The notes under the pieces: model-generated | What the model was told of the DNA's origin: nothing | Databases searched by the model: none | The model's input: only the letters and a program-made list of their open reading frames with translations | Assembly: GCA_016212295.1 (NCBI GenBank) | Contig: JACRGO010000099.1 | Span: 1-12,884, forward strand | DNA length: 12,884 nt | DNA from: Nitrospinota bacterium | GTDB lineage: Bacteria; Nitrospinota; Nitrospinia; JACRGO01 | Direction: 5' to 3' | Made by a program: the position numbers and the translations under genes | Shown: piece by piece, positions 1-6,918 of the stretch | Position numbering within the stretch: position 1 is the stretch's first letter | Layout of the letters: each line of letters begins with the position of its first letter

Positions 1-133
1 GGGACTGCTTCAAAATTGACAAGTTTATATTTACTGGTTTTCAATTTACCCATAGACCCTAAAATCCTAACTCATTGATTTTGTTGGGTTTTTTAAAATT
101 GATTTGTTGTTTTTTAATTTATGCGTAGGCTCT

Positions 134-166
134 ATAGTAAACGCAAAAAATAGGTAGACAAAAGCC
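134..166 (+). repeat. Dispersed repeat family A, copy 1
   Basis: This copy contains the core TAGTAAACGCAAAAAATAGG and continues with TAGACA. It matches the copy at 6333-6365 with about three differences over 33 nt, and further copies lie at 6447-6472 (inverted) and 7784-7809. It sits about 46 nt beyond the dxs stop codon. The flanking stretch 1-133 is very AT-rich and I see no gene in it. No convincing terminator hairpin was found downstream of dxs. Confidence 0.75.
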
Positions 167-211
167 CGGTGCGGCCTGGGTGAATTGGGGCGGGGTGTAA
201 ATTGTATTGCA

Positions 212-2140
212 TCAAACAGCTTTTTGCAGGATCTTTGCATCAAGGGCAAGGGTCTTTCGGACCGTTTCAGCGATTCCTTCCGCGTCCAAGCCGTATTTTT
301 TTCTAAGGATATTCGGGGCGCCGTGTTCGATAAAGGCGTCCGGCAGGCCTATTCTCTTAACAGGAACGTTCCATATCCCCTTCTCCTCCAGGAATTCCAT
401 GACAGCGCTTCCAAACCCGCCTTGAAGCATGTTTTCCTCCACGGTGACGAGGAGCCTGGCCTTGCGGGCAAACCTTTCTATGGCCTTTCCGTCAAGGGGC
501 TTCACGAACCGGACGTTGACCACTCCGATGTCCATGCCCTCTTTTTTTAAAATCTCCGACGCCTGCATGGAGGGTCCCACAGTGCATCCCAAGGCGAAAA
601 TCACCGCGTTTTTTCCTTCCCTCAATATTTCCGCCTTGCCGATTTCCAGCGGCTTGATTTTTTCGTCCAATGCCGCGCCGCTCCCGGACCCGCGAGGATA
701 CCGGACCAGGGCAGGGCCCTTGTGGTCTATGGCGGTTTTCAGCATGTGCCTGAATTCATTTTCGTCCTTGGGCGACATCACAACCATGTTCGGAAAGCTG
801 CGGAACAGGGAGAGGTCAAAAACCCCTTGATGGGTCGGCCCGTCTTCTCCAACTATTCCCGCGCGGTCCGCGACGAAGGTGACAGGCAGGTTCATGAGGC
901 AGACGTCGAGAAGGACCTGGTCCAAGGCCCTCTGTAGAAAGGTTGAATAGATGGCCGCCACGGGCTTGAATCCTTCCAGTGCAAGCCCTGCGGCGAAGGT
1001 CACAGCGTGCTGTTCCGCGATACCAACGTCATAAAAACGGTCGGGAAACGCGGCCGCGAAATCGGCAAGCCCGGCGCCGTCCGCCATTGCCGCGGTGATG
1101 CCGATGATTTTTTCATCTTCCCTTGCCAATTTGATAATGGTCTCGCTGAATATGGCGGTGTAGGACGGGGGAGAGGGGTGCTTTTTCAGGACGTCTCCGG
1201 TCTCCACGTTGAATGGAGAAACTCCGTGAAAGGACGGGGAACGGTCCTCGGCCGGCTTGTATCCCTTTCCCTTCTTGGTGACCGCATGAACAAGGAGTGG
1301 GCCTTTCAGGTTTTTCACGTTTTCAAAGGCGTCGATAAGATGGTCCAGATTATGGCCGTCTATTGGCCCGATATAGTCGAAGCCAAGGTCCTCGAAAATC
1401 CTGCCGGGAACGAAGATGCCCTTGACCTGCTCCTCCAGCCTGTGCGCGAACTGGGCAAGCTGCTTGCCGATGCCGGGTATGACCCCCAGCAGGGTGTCAA
1501 TTTCCCCTTTCATCTTGTTGAACAGTTTTCCGGTAAGGATCTGGTTGAGATAGGAGGAAAGGGCCCCGACGTTGGGGGATATGGACATCTCGTTGTCGTT
1601 CAGTATGACCAGCAGATTTTTCTTCATGCCGCCCGCGTGGTTCAGTCCCTCGAAGGAGATGCCGGAGGTCATGGAGCCATCGCCGATCACAGCGATGACC
1701 TTATTGTTCTCCCCCTTGGCGTCGCGGCCGCAGGCATAGCCGACAGCGGCTGAAATGGACGTGCCGCTGTGTCCGGTGGAAAAGGCGTCGTGCGGACTTT
1801 CCGCTATGGCTGGAAAACCGCAGACCCCGCCGAACTGCCTCAATGTATGAAAATTCTTTCTCCTCCCGGTCAACAATTTGTGGGTGTAAGCCTGGTGCCC
1901 GACGTCCCATATGATCTTGTCCTGGGGCGAATCGAAGCAATAATGAATGGCTATGCTGAGCTCAACCACCCCCAAATTGGGGGAAAGGTGGCCGCCTGTT
2001 TTTGAGACGGTTTGAATAATAAACTCACGGATTTCCTCGGCAAGCCTTGGAAGGTCCTTTCTTGGGACTTTTTTCAGGTCCGCCGGGGAATCAATGGCGC
2101 TTAATATGGAATCCATGTGATGCGGGTTTTTTTGTAACAT
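212..2140 (-). CDS. dxs: 1-deoxy-D-xylulose-5-phosphate synthase
   Basis: This enzyme condenses pyruvate and glyceraldehyde 3-phosphate to 1-deoxy-D-xylulose 5-phosphate, the first step of the cytoplasmic MEP isoprenoid pathway, using thiamine diphosphate and Mg2+. The 642-residue length is normal for the family. Visible motifs are GGHLSPNLG (about 49-57), the ThDP/Mg site GDGSMTSG (153-160) with NDN (181-183), the [17 protein letters not shown] block with the presumed catalytic Glu376, and GEDGPTHQG (431-439) leading into the transketolase C-terminal domain. The start at 2140 lies 3 nt after the ispA stop; Met9 is an alternative. Neither has a clear Shine-Dalgarno sequence, so translational coupling to ispA is likely. 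It is the last gene of the ispA-dxs unit. The reading frame is intact and identification is secure. Confidence 0.97.
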   Translation of the reverse strand: MLQKNPHHMDSILSAIDSPADLKKVPRKDLPRLAEEIREFIIQTVSKTGGHLSPNLGVVELSIAIHYCFDSPQDKIIWDVGHQAYTHKLLTGRRKNFHTLRQFGGVCGFPAIAESPHDAFSTGHSGTSISAAVGYACGRDAKGENNKVIAVIGDGSMTSGISFEGLNHAGGMKKNLLVILNDNEMSISPNVGALSSYLNQILTGKLFNKMKGEIDTLLGVIPGIGKQLAQFAHRLEEQVKGIFVPGRIFEDLGFDYIGPIDGHNLDHLIDAFENVKNLKGPLLVHAVTKKGKGYKPAEDRSPSFHGVSPFNVETGDVLKKHPSPPSYTAIFSETIIKLAREDEKIIGITAAMADGAGLADFAAAFPDRFYDVGIAEQHAVTFAAGLALEGFKPVAAIYSTFLQRALDQVLLDVCLMNLPVTFVADRAGIVGEDGPTHQGVFDLSLFRSFPNMVVMSPKDENEFRHMLKTAIDHKGPALVRYPRGSGSGAALDEKIKPLEIGKAEILREGKNAVIFALGCTVGPSMQASEILKKEGMDIGVVNVRFVKPLDGKAIERFARKARLLVTVEENMLQGGFGSAVMEFLEEKGIWNVPVKRIGLPDAFIEHGAPNILRKKYGLDAEGIAETVRKTLALDAKILQKAV

Positions 2141-2143
2141 TAA

Positions 2144-3031
2144 TTAATAAGTCCGTGAAAGAAAATATCGCGCGATTTCCCTCAAGGGCTCGGCCCTTTC
2201 GCCAAGCAAGGAGAGTTTCGCGATTGAGGATTCGACTAGTCCTGAAGCTATCTCGCGGGATTTTTCTATTCCGAAAATAGAGGGATAGGTGGCTTTGCCT
2301 TTTTCCAGGTCGCTTCCGGCGTCCTTTCCAAGCGCTTCATCGGTTCCTTCAATATCAAGGATATCATCAATGATTTGAAACGCCAAGCCGATGCCTTCCC
2401 CGAAAGCGGCCATTGCCTCCAGTTCTTCTCCTCCGCTGCCCCCAAGGAGGGCGCCGCCGCGGATTGACGCCTTGATCAACTTCCCGGTTTTTCTGGCGTG
2501 GATATATTCCATTGTCTCCGCGTCTATGGATTTTCCCTCGGACTCCAGATCAACCACCTGCCCGGCAACGGTCCCCTCCGCCCCTATTGCAACGGCCAAT
2601 TCATGGCTCGCCTGGAGGATAATTTCCGCAGGAACATCAACCTTGGACCGGTCCGTCATAAGCTGGAAGGCGTAAGTCTGCAAGGCGTCTCCGGCCAGAA
2701 TGGCCATTGCCTCCCCGAATACCTTGTGGTTTGTTTTTTTACCGCGCCTCAAATCGTCATCGTCCAGGGAAGGAAGATCGTCATGGATAAGGGTATAGGT
2801 ATGGATCATCTCCAGGGCCGCCGCGAAGGGGAGCGCGTTTTCCCGTCTGCCTCCCGCCGCATCGGAAGCGGCGATGGCCAAGGCGGGCCGCAGGCGTTTG
2901 CCCCCCGCGAACAGGGAATACCGCATGGAGCTTTTCAGGGGTTCCGGGATTTCCGCGTCTTCCGGGAGATATTCCTCAAGGGCCTTGTCAACAAGCCCTT
3001 TCATTTCATTCATGTAGCTTTTTATGTCCAT
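2144..3031 (-). CDS. ispA: Polyprenyl (farnesyl/geranylgeranyl) diphosphate synthase
   Basis: This is a trans-prenyltransferase that elongates allylic diphosphates with isopentenyl diphosphate, in the cytoplasm. The 295-residue length fits bacterial IspA. Visible are GGKRLRPAL (43-51), the first Asp-rich motif DDLPSLDDDDLRRGK (84-98), GQVVDLE (157-163), and the second Asp-rich motif IIDDILD (220-226) that together bind Mg2+ and diphosphate. The spacing of the first motif, DDxxxxDDDD, is that of short-chain bacterial enzymes, so C15 is likely and C20 possible. The start at 3031 lies 5 nt from the arm of the inverted repeat 3036-3183, so any promoter must lie in or beyond that element. Met7 is an alternative start. 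No xseB is seen upstream, although it often precedes ispA in other bacteria. Confidence 0.94.
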   Translation of the reverse strand: MDIKSYMNEMKGLVDKALEEYLPEDAEIPEPLKSSMRYSLFAGGKRLRPALAIAASDAAGGRRENALPFAAALEMIHTYTLIHDDLPSLDDDDLRRGKKTNHKVFGEAMAILAGDALQTYAFQLMTDRSKVDVPAEIILQASHELAVAIGAEGTVAGQVVDLESEGKSIDAETMEYIHARKTGKLIKASIRGGALLGGSGGEELEAMAAFGEGIGLAFQIIDDILDIEGTDEALGKDAGSDLEKGKATYPSIFGIEKSREIASGLVESSIAKLSLLGERAEPLREIARYFLSRTY

Positions 3032-3035
3032 TTAT

Positions 3036-3183
3036 ATACTTACTCGTTTATTCCGGAAATTTATCTCGCGCATTTCATTTCCGGCAATGAGCCAAGGATA
3101 TTTGAAATTTCAAAAAGGCGGCAAAAAATAAACCGTTTCATGGCGAAAAAAGAGATAAATTCCCGGAATAAGCGAGTAAGTAT
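3036..3183. repeat. 148-nt inverted-repeat element upstream of ispA
   Basis: The arms 3036-3067 and 3152-3183 are reverse complements at about 30 of 32 positions (arm starts ATACTTACTCG, ends GAATTTATCTC-like). They are separated by 84 nt that contain a perfect 14-nt palindrome, TTTGAAATTTCAAA, at 3101-3114. There is no ORF inside. The layout resembles a miniature inverted-repeat element or a long cruciform/hairpin. I could not identify a flanking target duplication. One end lies 5 nt upstream of the ispA start codon, so it probably affects transcription or translation of ispA-dxs. Confidence 0.7.
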
Positions 3184-3393
3184 CTCCGCGGGTAAAAAAT
3201 TATTGCGCCTTTTTTAAAAATCTCAAATGTCCTTGGATAGTCTTTAATAATAACAAAATCGGCCATAAAGTCCAATTATTCCGGCAAAATATCATGGAAC
3301 TCCATTTGGTATCCTGTTGCCATGAAACGCGCAAACAAGTAAAATGAAAGCAATAGTTTATGGCGCGGCTTCTCCGCAACCAAAAGGAAAACA
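3184..3393. other. Gene-free stretch between divergent genes
   Basis: I see no credible gene here. The longest frame (minus strand, 3200-3460) gives a Cys/Trp-rich composition without any recognisable motif and runs into a repeat array. The region is AT-rich and separates ispA from the divergent TPR gene, so promoters for both directions may lie in the wider 3032-3587 interval, but no -35/-10 pair is convincing enough to call. Confidence 0.4.
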
Positions 3394-3509
3394 AAATCCC
3401 AAAGGACAAATAACAAATAAATTCCAAACTACAATTACTTAATGTCCAAAACAATTGCATTTCCTTGTTTAATTCCTTGCAATTTTGGTTCTCGGGATTT
3501 GGAAATTAT
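3394..3509. repeat. Pair of degenerate 7-nt-period arrays
   Basis: The left array, 3394-3435, parses into heptads AAATCCC, AAAGGAC, AAATAAC, AAATAAA, TTCCAAA, CTACAAT. The right array, 3482-3509, parses into heptads of the opposite sense: ATTTTGG, TTCTCGG, GATTTGG, AAATTAT. About 46 nt lie between them. The units are degenerate, but the 7-nt register and the AAATnnC / GATTTGG flavour match the clearer arrays at 4334-4375 and 11872-11906. Confidence 0.5.
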
Positions 3510-3516
3510 TTATAGC

Positions 3517-3547
3517 CAACGCTTTTTAAAAAATGCCATAATTTTTC
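3517..3547. repeat. Short dispersed repeat, copy 1 (partner 6389-6420)
   Basis: This stretch begins CAACGCTTTTTAAAAAATGCC and continues into a T-rich run. A similar stretch at 6389-6420 begins CAACGTTTTTTAAAAAAGTG. The two differ at only a few positions plus a 1-nt indel. Low-complexity A/T runs make up much of the match, so it is tentative. Confidence 0.35.
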
Positions 3548-3574
3548 GGGCAAAGAAACGGATATTAAACACAA

Positions 3575-3579
3575 AGGAG
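3575..3579 (+). promoter_or_regulatory. Ribosome binding site fixing a GTG start
   Basis: AGGAG lies 8 nt before GTG at 3588. The first ATG in frame, at 3597, would be 17 nt away, so the GTG start is preferred. Confidence 0.7.
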
Positions 3580-3587
3580 CGCTAATC

Positions 3588-4334
3588 GTGGAATCAATGT
3601 CATCCCTTTTTATTGTAGGTATTGCCTTCCAGATATGGATGGTGGTTGATTGTATCAAGAGAAAAGAGAGTTTTTTTTGGATAGCGGTGATCCTGCTTTT
3701 CGGGCCCATCGGCGCCATTGTATATCTGGTCGGCGTCAAGCTGGCGGGCGTGAAGGTGCGGGCCAAATTGAACTTCAAGCCTAATGGGTCGGCCAGAAAC
3801 GCGGAGATAGACAGGCTGGAGGAACTGGTCAAGCTGCACGGAAAGGCATTTCACCATAAGGAGCTGGGCTTGAAATACCTTTACGCCGGCGACCTAAGCA
3901 ACGCGGAACTGCACCTTTCCCAAGCCGTTGAAAAAGACGAGGAACTGCTGGACGCGCATTACGCTTTGTCCAAATCCCTTTACGGGCAGGGGAAGTATCT
4001 TGAGTCCGCCCACGCCCTGGAGGTGCTGACCGCCAAGGACAAGAAATATGATTACGGCAACGCGCTTCTCGGCCTGGCTGAAAGCTACCGGATGGCTGGA
4101 ATGGAGGACAAGGCCATGGAGGCTTACAAGGCGGTGGTGGCGTCTTATTCCTTCTTCAAGGCATATCATGAATACGCCATGCTGCTTAAAAAGGCCGGAC
4201 GCCTGGAAGAGGCCCTGAAAATGATGGAAAACATAAACACGAACGCGGAAGCCTTGCCGGAATATAAATACCAAAAGGAAAAGATTTGGATCGACAGCGC
4301 CCAGAAATTCATTAAGAGGTATGGGACACGGTAA
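3588..4334 (+). CDS. Membrane-anchored TPR protein with PLDc_N-like N-terminus
   Basis: The product is 248 residues and starts at a GTG with a well-placed AGGAG. Residues 1-50 form two hydrophobic segments (about 5-20 and 29-49) separated by DCIKRKES; the W-x-x-x-D-C ... FGPIGAIVYL pattern resembles the phospholipase D-nuclease N-terminal membrane domain (PLDc_N), without any PLD catalytic domain following. Residues about 75-225 are helical tetratricopeptide-like repeats, for example 91-117 (LGLKYLYAGDLSNAELHL), 123-147, 158-185 and 192-214. It probably acts as a membrane-tethered scaffold; no enzymatic motif is seen. It heads a plus-strand run with a second TPR gene and a glycosyltransferase, suggesting a shared envelope role by inference only. 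Its stop codon directly abuts a heptad array. Confidence 0.8.
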   Translation: MESMSSLFIVGIAFQIWMVVDCIKRKESFFWIAVILLFGPIGAIVYLVGVKLAGVKVRAKLNFKPNGSARNAEIDRLEELVKLHGKAFHHKELGLKYLYAGDLSNAELHLSQAVEKDEELLDAHYALSKSLYGQGKYLESAHALEVLTAKDKKYDYGNALLGLAESYRMAGMEDKAMEAYKAVVASYSFFKAYHEYAMLLKKAGRLEEALKMMENINTNAEALPEYKYQKEKIWIDSAQKFIKRYGTR

Positions 4335-4375
4335 AATAAGAAATTACAAATTACAAATAAACTCAAAATCCCAAT
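4334..4375. repeat. 7-nt-period array between the two TPR genes
   Basis: Six consecutive heptads can be read: AAATAAG, AAATTAC, AAATTAC, AAATAAA, CTCAAAA, TCCCAAT. The array begins on the last base of the upstream stop codon TAA (4332-4334) and ends 13 nt before the next start codon, filling nearly the whole gap. It leaves no visible Shine-Dalgarno sequence for the next gene. Confidence 0.7.
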
Positions 4376-4388
4376 TTAATTTTATTCG

Positions 4389-5015
4389 ATGTTCAATTCT
4401 TCAAAGTCCGCCCGAAGGCCGATAAGTCCTTTTTTCTTTTTGGTGGTTCTCGCGTTCACCCCTTCGATCTCTTTTTCTCAGCCTGCCGCCAAGGAAAGCG
4501 CCCTCCGCGCCGGACTCATCCACCTTTACAAAAAGGAGACCCCGATGGCCATTCAAAGCTTTGAATCCCTGGCGGAGGGAGATGGGCCGTCAAAGGCGGC
4601 CGCGTTATACTATCTTGGCTATTCCCATTATCAAGGCCGCGATTTCATAAAGGCAAGGGAGGCGTTCCAGCGGTCCTATGAAGCGTCACCGGCGCCAGGC
4701 ATTCCCGCCAAGGAAGAACCGCTGGCCAGGCAAGACACCTCTGCTGCCCAGGATTTACCAGGGCCGGAGATGAAGACAGAGGCCCCGTCCCCGAATCCGC
4801 ATTTTCAAAAGGGCATGTATTTTTTAGGGGCGAGGAATTACGCTTCAGCGTCGGAGGAATTCCGTGCAGCGGCTGAAGAGGACCCTTCCCAGGCCGGATT
4901 TCTTTACTACAAAGGATACGCCCTCTATAAGCTGAAAAATTTTTCACAGGCAGGCGAGGCGTTCCAGGAAGCCTTCCGCCTCCAGCCCGATTACGCCCCT
5001 TCATCCTTGAGATAG
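4389..5015 (+). CDS. Secreted TPR-repeat protein
   Basis: The product is 208 residues. The N-terminus is a typical Sec signal peptide: basic KSARR at 6-10, hydrophobic core about 13-27 (FFFLVVLAFTPSIS) and likely cleavage near SFS-QP at about 30. Two TPR-like blocks follow, residues 39-100 (containing AALYYLGYSHYQGRDFIKAR) and 138-203 (FQKGMYFLGARNYASASEEF, then YYKGYALYKLKNFSQAGEAF), joined by a Pro/Glu/Ser-rich linker at about 104-137. A periplasmic scaffold or adaptor is likely; no catalytic motif is visible. It starts 54 nt after the first TPR gene, without a clear ribosome binding site, and ends 7 nt before the glycosyltransferase frame, so the three genes are probably co-transcribed. 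The specific partner is unknown. Confidence 0.8.
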   Translation: MFNSSKSARRPISPFFFLVVLAFTPSISFSQPAAKESALRAGLIHLYKKETPMAIQSFESLAEGDGPSKAAALYYLGYSHYQGRDFIKAREAFQRSYEASPAPGIPAKEEPLARQDTSAAQDLPGPEMKTEAPSPNPHFQKGMYFLGARNYASASEEFRAAAEEDPSQAGFLYYKGYALYKLKNFSQAGEAFQEAFRLQPDYAPSSLR

Positions 5016-5022
5016 GCATAAA

Positions 5023-5559
5023 TTGAATATCGCGATTCCCAGGCCCCTTATCTTCTCCGCTATTGCCATTGAGATTTCCTGCCTTGCCTTTTCCATGCTT
5101 GGGAACCTCCGGCAAAATATCCCTATTTTCCTGGCCTTTTATTTTTTTGCCTTCGCCGCCTATGCCTTGTCCATACCGGTCTGGACGGGTAAGCTGGGAA
5201 GAGAAAACCCGTCGCGCTTTCCCGCCGTTTTCTGCACGGCCTGCGCCCTGGCCTTCAGGCTCACACTGCTGTTCGCTGAGCCCTCGCTTTCCGACGACAT
5301 CTACCGCTATATGTGGGACGGAAGGGTCCAGTCGCATGGACTTAACCCCTATTCCCATCCTCCAGAGGCCAAGGAATTGGAATTACTGAGAGACAAATAT
5401 TACGAAGGCGTCAACCATAAAGAGGTGAGGACCATATACCCGCCCTTCGCGCAGGTTTTTTTTTGTTCCTGGACAGCCTTTCCCGTTCCACTCTTTTTTT
5501 CAAGATTGCCTTTACCGCGTTTGATCTCTGCACAGGGCTCTTCCTTTTCCTTTTCTTAA
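5023..5559 (+). CDS. GT-C glycosyltransferase, N-terminal part (frameshifted)
   Basis: The frame opens at TTG 5023, 7 nt after the second TPR gene, and encodes authentic protein to about residue 147. Hydrophobic segments lie at about 9-26, 33-53 and 66-85. They are followed by the first extracytoplasmic loop motif SLSDDIYRYMWDGRVQSHG (88-106), then LNPY and TIYPPFAQ (138-144), which is the pattern of polyprenol-phosphate-dependent GT-C mannosyltransferases of the GT87/DUF2029/MptB-like type; the DD pair is the likely catalytic acid site. After the nine-T run at 5456-5464 the frame changes composition and stops at 5559, while the true continuation is in the next frame (5463-6356). Adding one T would give a 444-residue protein. 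Sequencing error, slippage, phase variation or a real pseudogene are all possible. Confidence 0.72.
   Translation: MNIAIPRPLIFSAIAIEISCLAFSMLGNLRQNIPIFLAFYFFAFAAYALSIPVWTGKLGRENPSRFPAVFCTACALAFRLTLLFAEPSLSDDIYRYMWDGRVQSHGLNPYSHPPEAKELELLRDKYYEGVNHKEVRTIYPPFAQVFFCSWTAFPVPLFFSRLPLPRLISAQGSSFSFS
5456..5464 (+). other. T9 homopolymer at the glycosyltransferase frame break
   Basis: Nine consecutive T follow CAGG and precede GTTCC. With nine T the frame reads GTT TTT TTT TGT; with ten it reads GTT TTT TTT TTG and joins the downstream frame exactly. Runs of this length are known substrates for polymerase slippage and for consensus indel errors. Confidence 0.8.
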
Positions 5560-6356
5560 GAAAAACCAACGAATCCACCCATAGGGTTTTCATTTACCTT
5601 TGGAACCCGCTGGCCCTGGTTTCCTTTTCCCTGGACGGCCACCTGGACTCCCTGGCGATTTGCCTGGTTTGCGCGTCCCTTTATCTTTTTGCCCTGGAAA
5701 GAAAGCCGGCATCTATCGCCTTATTGAGCTTGTCCTTTATAAGCAAGCTGTTTTCCATTGTTCTCCTCCCGTTTTTTATTCAACGCTCTGAAAAAAAATA
5801 CGCGCTTACTCTGCTCTTCCTTATTGTGGCGGCCATTTTCTTCCCCTGGTATTTCAGGGGCGGATGGAATTCGCTTGAAGGGCTTTGGCTTTATTCGGCC
5901 CATTGGAGGTTCAATGACAGCCTGTTCATGATAGTGGATGCGTGGTGTGATTTTTTAGGACTGAGATACCTTTCGGACATGCCTTTTTTCTCCTCGGCCC
6001 TTCCCAGGGCCATGATCGCGGTTTTCTATTCAGCGGCAATGGCCTATTTCGCATGGAAAAAAAAGGAGGTTTCCTTGCTTCGGATTTCCTACTGGTCCAT
6101 GGGCCTGCTCCTCCTTTTGTCCCCGACCCTTCACTTTTGGTATCTCACGTGGATGCTTCCGTTTTTGGTTTTTTTCCCTAACAGGGCATGGATTCTACTC
6201 ACCGGCGCTATAATGCTCAGCCAGGAGGTCTTGACCGGATATTCACTGCGCGGGGTATGGGTGGAAAAGGGATGGATAAAGCTCATGGAGTTCCTTCCCT
6301 TCTACCTGCTACTTTTTTTTGATTATATTATTATAGTAAACGCAAAAAATAAGTAG
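5463..6356 (+). CDS. GT-C glycosyltransferase, C-terminal part (frameshifted)
   Basis: This frame continues the glycosyltransferase beyond the T9 run. It is highly hydrophobic with about eight predicted membrane segments (examples: FFKIAFTAFDLCTGLFLFLF, LLSLSFISKLFSIVLLPFF, ALTLLFLIVAAIFFPWYF, MGLLLLLSPTLHFWYLTWML). The motif VFIYLWNPLALVSFSLDGHLDSLAI near the start and SPTLHFWYLTWMLP near the end match GT-C mannosyltransferase architecture, where the enzyme uses a lipid-linked sugar at the periplasmic face. Translation from the TTG at 5463 alone is unlikely to be meaningful, since the catalytic first loop is in the upstream part. The last six codons, VNAKNK plus TAG, are encoded by a copy of repeat family A. 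Sugar and acceptor are unknown. Confidence 0.72.
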   Translation: MFLDSLSRSTLFFKIAFTAFDLCTGLFLFLFLRKTNESTHRVFIYLWNPLALVSFSLDGHLDSLAICLVCASLYLFALERKPASIALLSLSFISKLFSIVLLPFFIQRSEKKYALTLLFLIVAAIFFPWYFRGGWNSLEGLWLYSAHWRFNDSLFMIVDAWCDFLGLRYLSDMPFFSSALPRAMIAVFYSAAMAYFAWKKKEVSLLRISYWSMGLLLLLSPTLHFWYLTWMLPFLVFFPNRAWILLTGAIMLSQEVLTGYSLRGVWVEKGWIKLMEFLPFYLLLFFDYIIIVNAKNK

Positions 6357-6365
6357 ACATGAGCC
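6333..6365 (+). repeat. Dispersed repeat family A, copy 2
   Basis: This copy contains TAGTAAACGCAAAAAATAAG followed by TAGACA. It is one mismatch from copy 1 over the 27-nt core and remains similar up to AGCC. It encodes the final VNAKNK and the TAG stop (6354-6356) of the glycosyltransferase. With the inverted copy at 6447-6472 it forms the arms of a potential long stem across the convergent gene junction. Confidence 0.8.
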
Positions 6366-6446
6366 GTTCTCTCATCCGGCCGGATAGTCAACGTTTTTTA
6401 AAAAAGTGCCTTTAATTTTCTCAATGAAATTGGGGCGTTTCACCAT
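6366..6446. other. Convergent intergenic region
   Basis: This short interval separates the convergent glycosyltransferase and rseC. It holds the second copy of the CAACG-T6-A6 repeat (6389-6420) and is enclosed by inverted family A repeats. No classic GC-rich stem followed by a T run is seen. If termination occurs here, the enclosing inverted repeat is the best structural candidate. Confidence 0.4.
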
Positions 6447-6472
6447 GTATGCTTATTTTTTGCGCTTACTAT
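6447..6472 (-). repeat. Dispersed repeat family A, copy 3 (inverted)
   Basis: The minus strand reads ATAGTAAGCGCAAAAAATAA followed by GC, matching the family core with a few changes. It supplies the rseC stop codon TAG (6469-6471) and an immediately following in-frame TAA. Confidence 0.75.
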
Positions 6473-6918
6473 CCGTTTCTTTGTTTAAAGGACAGTATCT
6501 CTTTTATCACCGGCTTTAATTTTACATTTTTTGAAAGCCGTTTGTTAAGGAGGGCGAGCGCCAGGATGCTGATCAAAAAGAACATGCCGCCGGACAGGAT
6601 GGAAAGGGTCTCCTTATTTCCCCAATGGGGGTATGTCCTTGCCGCTTCTTCCCCGATGACGGCGCCCGCCACGAGGAATATAACCGGCATCATATACAAA
6701 AGAAAGGTGGACTTTAGAAGCGCGCCCGGGGCCAGCTCGAAACTTACCCTGTCCCCTACCTTGGCGCGTATTGGGTTGAGGGCCTCGATTATCATGGAGT
6801 CTCCGCCGCCGGGCCTGCATGCGCCCTTGGCCGCGCAGCCTTCGCAGGACGCGCCCCGTCTGGCCTCGACCCTTGCGAACTCTCCATGTGTTTCAACTAC
6901 AACCCCCTCTTCCTTCAT
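6469..6918 (-). CDS. rseC: RseC/MucC-family protein (Rnf/Rsx-associated)
   Basis: This is a 149-residue inner-membrane protein. The N-terminal soluble part carries the family cysteine cluster SCEGCAAKGAC (Cys25, Cys28, Cys34), and two membrane helices lie at about 69-89 and 105-125, as in E. coli RseC (about 160 residues). In E. coli, RseC modulates the sigmaE response and is part of the SoxR-reducing system with RsxABCDGE. In other bacteria the gene commonly follows rnf genes and is thought to help assemble or serve Rnf. The start ATG overlaps the rnfB stop as TGATG, a 1-nt overlap indicating translational coupling. The stop lies in a family A repeat. Confidence in the family is high; the precise role here is inferred from context. 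Confidence 0.9.
   Translation of the reverse strand: MKEEGVVVETHGEFARVEARRGASCEGCAAKGACRPGGGDSMIIEALNPIRAKVGDRVSFELAPGALLKSTFLLYMMPVIFLVAGAVIGEEAARTYPHWGNKETLSILSGGMFFLISILALALLNKRLSKNVKLKPVIKEILSFKQRNG

Noticed and set aside
1-211. Rho-independent terminator after dxs
   Set aside because: The region has T runs and GC-rich bits, but I found no stem of convincing length followed by a T run on the minus strand.
1007-1753. 248-residue plus-strand ORF antisense to dxs
   Set aside because: It is a shadow frame of the clearly conserved dxs gene, and its translation shows no family motif.
3200-3460. 86-residue minus-strand ORF in the gene-free region
   Set aside because: It has no recognisable motif, an odd Cys/Trp-rich composition, no ribosome binding site, and it overlaps a heptad-repeat array. 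I treat it as chance.
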